Virus record (IMG/VR): IMGVR_UViG_3300045996_001167
Coordinates: 1-41,518 of that record
Direction: 5' to 3' (one strand)
Length of the DNA: 41,518 nt
From: a virus
The notes below the pieces were generated by a model that searched no databases, was not told where the DNA came from, and worked only from the letters and a program-made list of their open reading frames with translations. Both the position numbers and the translations under genes were made by a program. Position 1 is the stretch's first letter. The number at the start of each line of letters is the position of its first letter. Below, piece after piece: positions 38,483 through 41,518 of this stretch.

Positions 38483-38811
38483 GCGAGCACGCCGTGCGCA
38501 AGCGGTCCGGTCGAGAAATGAGCGTGCTCCCGGATTACGACGATCACGGCCCGTTCGACCCGGACGAACTCGTGCAGTGGGCGACCAGCTACGGCCATCC
38601 TGAGGGTTGGGCGAAGAAGGCGCAGCAGCTCCACGCTGAGAACGAGCGGCTGCGTGAGGAGAACGGAAGATGGCGCCGAGAGTTGGGGTTGCCCGATCCC
38701 TGCGAGACTCTCAAAACTTCGGCTGGGGGCGCCTTTACGGCGGCAGGACTGCGCTGCGGTTGCCTGTCTGGGTTGCGTCCCGCCCCGGCCGAGGAGCGCG
38801 GCGGATGCTGA
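38479..38811 (+). CDS. Hypothetical protein
   Basis: 110 residues, ATGA-coupled. N-terminal acidic (PDYDDHGPFDPDELVQWATS), then a coiled-coil (AKKAQQLHAENERLREENGR). The C-terminal 40 residues (with RCGCLSGLRP) look less conserved. The second half may be a short zinc loop. Not recognised. Overlaps the methyltransferase gene by seven bases. Confidence 0.6.
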   Translation: MSEHAVRKRSGREMSVLPDYDDHGPFDPDELVQWATSYGHPEGWAKKAQQLHAENERLREENGRWRRELGLPDPCETLKTSAGGAFTAAGLRCGCLSGLRPAPAEERGGC

Positions 38812-39272
38812 CGCGCTACCGCACCATCGTCGCGGACCCACCGTGGCCGTCGATGCATCAGCGCTCCACGTACCACCGCGGCAAGCCCGAGCGACACTAC
38901 CCCACGATGACCGTTCAAGCGATCTGCGGGCTGGACGTCGACGCGCGTGCTGAGTCGGACGCACACCTTTGGCTGTGGGGCGTCAACCGGCTGATGGAGG
39001 ACGCTTACCGCGTCGTCCGCGCCTGGGGGTTCACGTCCATGAGCCTCCTGACATGGAAGAAGCCCGGACCGGGCATGGGCTACTACCTCCGCAACAACAC
39101 CGAGCACTGCATCCTCGCCACGCGCGGTGAGCCCATGGTGCCGGCCCAGGCGGCCATCAGTTCCTGTTTCGAGTGGCCGCGTGGGGAGCACAGCGCTAAG
39201 CCTGACGCCTTCTACGACCTAGTGGAGCAGGTTGAGATCGACCGGCTCAGGGCCTCTCCACCGTTTCCGTGA
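38805..39272 (+). CDS. MT-A70 family adenine-N6 DNA methyltransferase
   Basis: 155 residues from ATG 38805. The catalytic DPPW motif is at residues 11-14 (TIVADPPWPS), followed by YPTMTVQAICGL, AHLWLWGVNRLMEDAYRVVR and GFTSMSLLTWKKPGPGMGYY. Then come LRNNTEHCILATRGE and EHSAKPDAFYDLVEQV, which matches the K-P-E-x-F/Y step. The usual C-terminal ELFAR-type SAM-pocket strand after this point is missing; the protein stops about 15 residues on. It may be a minimal active form or truncated. It probably methylates phage DNA, for example against restriction. Confidence 0.85.
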   Translation: MLTRYRTIVADPPWPSMHQRSTYHRGKPERHYPTMTVQAICGLDVDARAESDAHLWLWGVNRLMEDAYRVVRAWGFTSMSLLTWKKPGPGMGYYLRNNTEHCILATRGEPMVPAQAAISSCFEWPRGEHSAKPDAFYDLVEQVEIDRLRASPPFP

Positions 39273-39300
39273 ACCGCCGGATTATCGGTTACCATTCCGC

Positions 39301-39435
39301 GTGAGCCCACCTGCGCCCATAACGGCCCCGTGCCGCGGCGTCTGGTACTGGCGGATGTCGCAGTGTCTCATCACCCCCAGGTCACGGAGCATCGGAGGCC
39401 GCTGTGATCGCCCCACCCATCATCCACGTCCGTGA
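39301..39435 (+). CDS. Small hypothetical ORF
   Basis: 44 residues from GTG 39301, with TACCAT five bases upstream as a possible -10 of a leaderless start. Overlaps the next gene by 32 bases in another frame. Arg/Pro/Cys-rich composition (APITAPCRGVWYWRMSQC). Weak support; could be non-coding. Confidence 0.3.
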   Translation: MSPPAPITAPCRGVWYWRMSQCLITPRSRSIGGRCDRPTHHPRP

Positions 39436-39616
39436 CGCGACGAGGCCCGCGGAGTCGCACACGCTCGGCCCCGGCCGCCACAGCCACGCCTACCCGGAAG
39501 GCTCCCAGGTCGCGTTGTGCGGCCATACCAGGGGTCCTGACCCGCTGCCGGGGGTGAGCCCCAAGTGCCCGACGTGTGTCCATGAGTCGCAGCGTAGGTC
39601 GTGGGTGGCGAGATGA
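39404..39616 (+). CDS. Short Cys/His zinc-binding protein
   Basis: 70 residues from GTG 39404. The spacing ALCGHTRGPD then KCPTCVHESQ resembles short actinobacterial proteins with one C-GH/CPxC zinc site (HAYPEG and GH ahead). Coupled by ATGA to the next gene. Function unknown, common type in actinophages. Confidence 0.62.
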   Translation: MIAPPIIHVRDATRPAESHTLGPGRHSHAYPEGSQVALCGHTRGPDPLPGVSPKCPTCVHESQRRSWVAR

Positions 39617-39798
39617 GCTACCTGCACCCTGAGACGGTGAGCGTGACGGTCCGGATCCGGCTGCAACCCTGCGGTGAGGCCGCGATCGTCACGCTCCCGC
39701 AGCCCCCGGTCCGTGAGGTAATGGACGCGGTCCTGGACAACTTCCCGCTGCTCGCGAACGTCGGGGCGGTACTCATCCGTTCGGGGCACACGACATGA
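39613..39798 (+). CDS. Hypothetical protein
   Basis: 61 residues from ATG 39613. Two beta strands (ETVSVTVRIRLQPCGEAAIV) and a helix (PVREVMDAVLDNFPLLANVG) give a compact alpha/beta fold. Not recognised. Coupled to neighbours. Confidence 0.6.
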   Translation: MSYLHPETVSVTVRIRLQPCGEAAIVTLPQPPVREVMDAVLDNFPLLANVGAVLIRSGHTT

Positions 39799-39974
39799 CC
39801 CGGCCCCGGATGACCGCCGAGGAGGCGGAACGCAGGGTCGACAGCGTCCACTATTGTGGCGGTACCCGTGATGAGCGGGCGTTCGCGCTCAAGCAGTGGA
39901 TGGCGGCGCACGAGCGCGAGTGGTACGAGCGCCGCAAGGTGGAGCTGCGTGAGCGTGCGGAGGCGGTCCGATGA
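39795..39974 (+). CDS. Short hypothetical protein
   Basis: 59 residues from ATG 39795 (ATGA overlap), ending TGA inside the next ATGA. Helical and charged: TAEEAERRVDSVHYCGGTRD, AFALKQWMAAHEREWYERRK. Composition and coupling indicate a real gene. Not recognised. Confidence 0.58.
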   Translation: MTRPRMTAEEAERRVDSVHYCGGTRDERAFALKQWMAAHEREWYERRKVELRERAEAVR

Positions 39975-40048
39975 CCTGGGTCCAGATTCTCGACCGGGTC
40001 TACGACGCGTACGCCGAGGCCTGGGCGTGGCTGCGGAGGGCGAAGTGA
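39971..40048 (+). CDS. Tiny amphipathic ORF
   Basis: 25 residues from ATG 39971, ATGA- and GTGA-coupled. Product TWVQILDRVYDAYAEAWAWL then RRAK is one amphipathic Trp-rich helix. The coupling on both sides supports translation. Confidence 0.45.
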   Translation: MTWVQILDRVYDAYAEAWAWLRRAK

Positions 40049-40209
40049 CTCGCCCGCACCCGCTCCGCACCATCCGCCAGTACGTATGCCACCGCTGGCT
40101 CACCCACGAGGTCGACTGGCGCACCGAGGCGATGATGGGTGTCCGCGTCTGCAAACACTGCGCCACATCCATGCCGCTCGAGCGAGCCCACACCCGGACC
40201 GGCGACTGA
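40045..40209 (+). CDS. Short zinc-knuckle protein
   Basis: 54 residues from GTG 40045. TIRQYVCHRWLTHEVDWRTE followed by VRVCKHCATSMPLERAH: C/H residues could form one zinc site. Not recognised. Confidence 0.52.
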   Translation: MTRPHPLRTIRQYVCHRWLTHEVDWRTEAMMGVRVCKHCATSMPLERAHTRTGD

Positions 40210-40215
40210 CCGCTG

Positions 40216-40407
40216 ATGCGCAAAACCACGCAGCTAGCCGGCGCAGTCATGCGGAACGTCGCCGCCATCCTCATCCTCGCCGCCGAGCGGCTCGACCCGC
40301 AGCCCCCCGTGGAGGCGGTCTGGCCGTTCACCGTCGAGACAGGGAACGGCACGTTGGGCGCGGAGGCACGCGTCACCTGGCACACCAAGTTCCACGAGAC
40401 GGCATGA
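40216..40407 (+). CDS. Hypothetical protein
   Basis: 63 residues. An amphipathic or weakly hydrophobic helix (LAGAVMRNVAAILILAAERL) is followed by a strand-rich part (EAVWPFTVETGNGTLGAEAR). Not recognised. Confidence 0.52.
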   Translation: MRKTTQLAGAVMRNVAAILILAAERLDPQPPVEAVWPFTVETGNGTLGAEARVTWHTKFHETA

Positions 40408-40411
40408 CGCC

Positions 40412-40621
40412 ATGCAAGAACGAATGACACCCGATCTCCAGCCCACCATCACACGGAACTGTGATCACGTGTTCAGCACCGGCCGGTACAAGATCACGAT
40501 TGACCGCTGGGGGGCCTGGGCCTTCACACTGCGAGGCGCCCGCCGCGCCGCGCGCCGCCTCAAACGCAAGTACGACCTTCACGGCACCGTAGTGGACGCC
40601 GGCACCGAGCCGCGAGCATGA
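40412..40621 (+). CDS. Hypothetical basic protein
   Basis: 69 residues. HVFSTGRYKITIDRWGAWAF forms two strands, then an Arg-rich helix (RGARRAARRLKRKYDLHGTV). Looks like a small RNA- or DNA-binding fold by composition only. Coupled by ATGA to the next ORF. Confidence 0.52.
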   Translation: MQERMTPDLQPTITRNCDHVFSTGRYKITIDRWGAWAFTLRGARRAARRLKRKYDLHGTVVDAGTEPRA

Positions 40622-40764
40622 ACCCCGCCCCCTACATCCAACGACGTGACGGTTGGCTACTCCGCTGGCAAGTCATCACCCCCACCGGCGGCATCGACCT
40701 CAGCACCGAACACATCACGCGACTCGGCGCCCTCTGGCACCTCAAGTTCTGGCACGGGATGTAG
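40618..40764 (+). CDS. Hypothetical ORF, first part, ends at in-frame TAG
   Basis: 48 residues from ATG 40618. PAPYIQRRDGWLLRWQVITP, then DLSTEHITRLGALWHLKFWH. A TAG at 40762-40764 ends it. The same frame continues open for another 47 codons to 40911, so the TAG may interrupt a single gene of about 96 codons. Confidence 0.45.
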   Translation: MNPAPYIQRRDGWLLRWQVITPTGGIDLSTEHITRLGALWHLKFWHGM

Positions 40765-40767
40765 GGG

Positions 40768-40911
40768 GTGGACGCCATCTGGGACTTCATCCCGACGGAC
40801 CTCATCATCCAGCACGCCAACGCCGGCAACCACGGACTAGCCGCCAAACGCTGGCAGGCGCAGCTCGAAGAGATCCGGCAGCTACCCGAAACCCAGGACC
40901 CCATCCCCTAG
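40768..40911 (+). CDS. Hypothetical ORF, second part after in-frame TAG
   Basis: 47 residues if started at GTG 40768, one codon after the TAG and in the same frame as the preceding ORF. DAIWDFIPTDLIIQHANAGN then HGLAAKRWQAQLEEIRQLPE looks protein-like. There is a G-run but no properly spaced RBS. It may be a separate gene by reinitiation, a readthrough extension, or the tail of a broken gene. Confidence 0.45.
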   Translation: MDAIWDFIPTDLIIQHANAGNHGLAAKRWQAQLEEIRQLPETQDPIP

Positions 40912-40913
40912 CC

Positions 40914-41186
40914 ATGCGCCGCTACCCGCCACCCCGCACCGGACCACACACCGGCTGGACACCCACCCGCGACCGTGCCAAGCAGCAGGCATTCCGTAAC
41001 GCCCTCATCCAACGGGCAGGCGGACGCTGCGAGTACCGGTGGTTCACCCCAGACAAGGGCATGTGGGTACGGTGCTCAAGTGCCGACCGGCTCCAAGCAC
41101 ACCACGACCAGCCCGGGTACGACCCATCATGCGGCAGGCTGCTGTGCTGGACGCACCACAAGCACGAGGACCCCCATGCGCGCTAG
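40914..41186 (+). CDS. HNH endonuclease next to terminase
   Basis: 90 residues from ATG 40914. GGRCEYRWFTPDKGMWVRCS supplies a zinc Cys pair. LQAHHDQPGYDPSCGRLLCW then THHKH is the HNH core, with HH as catalytic residues and a Cys pair closing the fold. The usual Asn position is occupied differently (DPSCGRLLC), so activity is uncertain. With ends joined it lies about 0.35 kb before terminase, where HNH proteins assist packaging in many siphoviruses. It is short and Arg-rich at the N-terminus. Confidence 0.8.
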   Translation: MRRYPPPRTGPHTGWTPTRDRAKQQAFRNALIQRAGGRCEYRWFTPDKGMWVRCSSADRLQAHHDQPGYDPSCGRLLCWTHHKHEDPHAR

Positions 41187-41445
41187 CCAATACCGCACCC
41201 TCCTCGACGGCCGCACCGACACCATGTGGAACCGGTACCGGCACAGCGACACCCTCGACCTACTCCACGCCCTACGCCGCAACCAGCAAGCAGGCCGGTA
41301 CCTCATCGCCGGCGACATCGCAGCCATCCGCGCCCAACTCGAACGAGGCCAAACCCTCAACGACCTCGGCAAGCCCACGCTGCGACGCATCCTCGACGAA
41401 CGCTTCGAATACGTCGCAGCCGAAAACCGAGAAGGAAGAGCATGA
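41176..41445 (+). CDS. Hypothetical protein
   Basis: 89 residues from ATG 41176, overlapping the HNH stop by 11 bases. Helical, Arg-rich (DTLDLLHALRRNQQAGRYLI, GDIAAIRAQLERGQTLNDLG, RRILDERFEYVAAENREG). No family recognised; might be a small DNA-binding packaging accessory by position. Coupled by ATGA to the frame that crosses the window ends. Confidence 0.62.
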   Translation: MRASQYRTLLDGRTDTMWNRYRHSDTLDLLHALRRNQQAGRYLIAGDIAAIRAQLERGQTLNDLGKPTLRRILDERFEYVAAENREGRA

Positions 41446-41518
41446 ACACCGCCCAAGGGGGGAGGGTCGAAAAGTTCCGTGACCCGAGCTCATCACCCTG
41501 CCAGTCGCTCGCGCGCGC
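41442..41518 (+). CDS. Short ORF running off the window end
   Basis: ATG 41442 opens 25 codons to the end (NTAQGGRVEKFRDPSSSPCQ and on). If the ends are joined at the 15-bp repeat it continues to TAA at 29-31, giving about 29 residues just before the small terminase GTG at 36. It may encode a leader or be chance. Confidence 0.35.
   Translation, partial: MNTAQGGRVEKFRDPSSSPCQSLAR
41504..41518. repeat. Right copy of 15-bp terminal direct repeat
   Basis: Identical to positions 1-15. See the left copy. Confidence 0.85.

Overview
The window looks like the complete, or nearly complete, genome of a tailed siphovirus of a high-GC actinomycete-type host. Its first and last 15 bases are identical, and the last open frame continues across the ends if they are joined at that repeat. 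The unit is therefore about 41.5 kb and opened just upstream of the terminase genes. Reasons for an actinobacterial host are the high GC, GTG starts, near-leaderless promoters and a protein of the actinobacterial integration-host-factor (mIHF) type. The secreted beta-helix protein resembles proteins I associate with Thermoleophilia/Solirubrobacterales; that last point is a weak inference. No integrase, DNA polymerase, tRNA set or capsid protease is recognisable.

Layout: 0-5.2 kb, packaging and head (small and large terminase, portal, scaffold, HK97-fold capsid). 5.2-13 kb, an accessory-rich structural region: two opposite-strand HNH endonucleases, a LuxR-type HTH protein, a signal-peptide beta-helix protein with a Pro-Thr linker, a LamG-like lectin, a protein with about sixteen 20-residue repeats, and head-tail connector genes. 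13-24 kb, tail: terminator-like protein, tail tube, tail chaperone with a probable -1 frameshift product, a tape measure carrying two peptidoglycan-active domains, and minor tail proteins. A secreted HEXXH metalloprotease gene lies on the opposite strand here. 24-27 kb, lysis: two small membrane proteins, a bifunctional endolysin, a structured RNA segment, a holin-like protein and an HNH endonuclease, closed by a 13-bp terminator hairpin. 27.2-27.8 kb, a leftward XRE-type regulator facing a strong rightward promoter. 27.8-37.5 kb, the rightward early operon with overlapping starts and stops: many small zinc-ribbon ORFans, a RecA-like ATPase of the Sak4 type, an mIHF-like protein, RusA resolvase, a DnaD-like replication protein and a DnaB-type helicase. 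38-41.5 kb, a second divergent switch with a small HTH gene and direct-repeat operators, then an MT-A70 adenine methyltransferase, tiny ORFans and an HNH gene next to the terminase.

Signals beyond the genes include seven in-frame copies of GGGGGCCGTA within 3.4 kb of the early operon. There are two hairpins of identical architecture with three compensatory base-pair changes flanking the holin-like gene, and a cloverleaf-like RNA with a perfect T-arm between endolysin and holin. A hairpin repeat lies upstream of both scaffold and capsid genes, and a 15-codon leader frame follows the main early promoter. All functional calls rest on motif recognition by eye; no database search was run.
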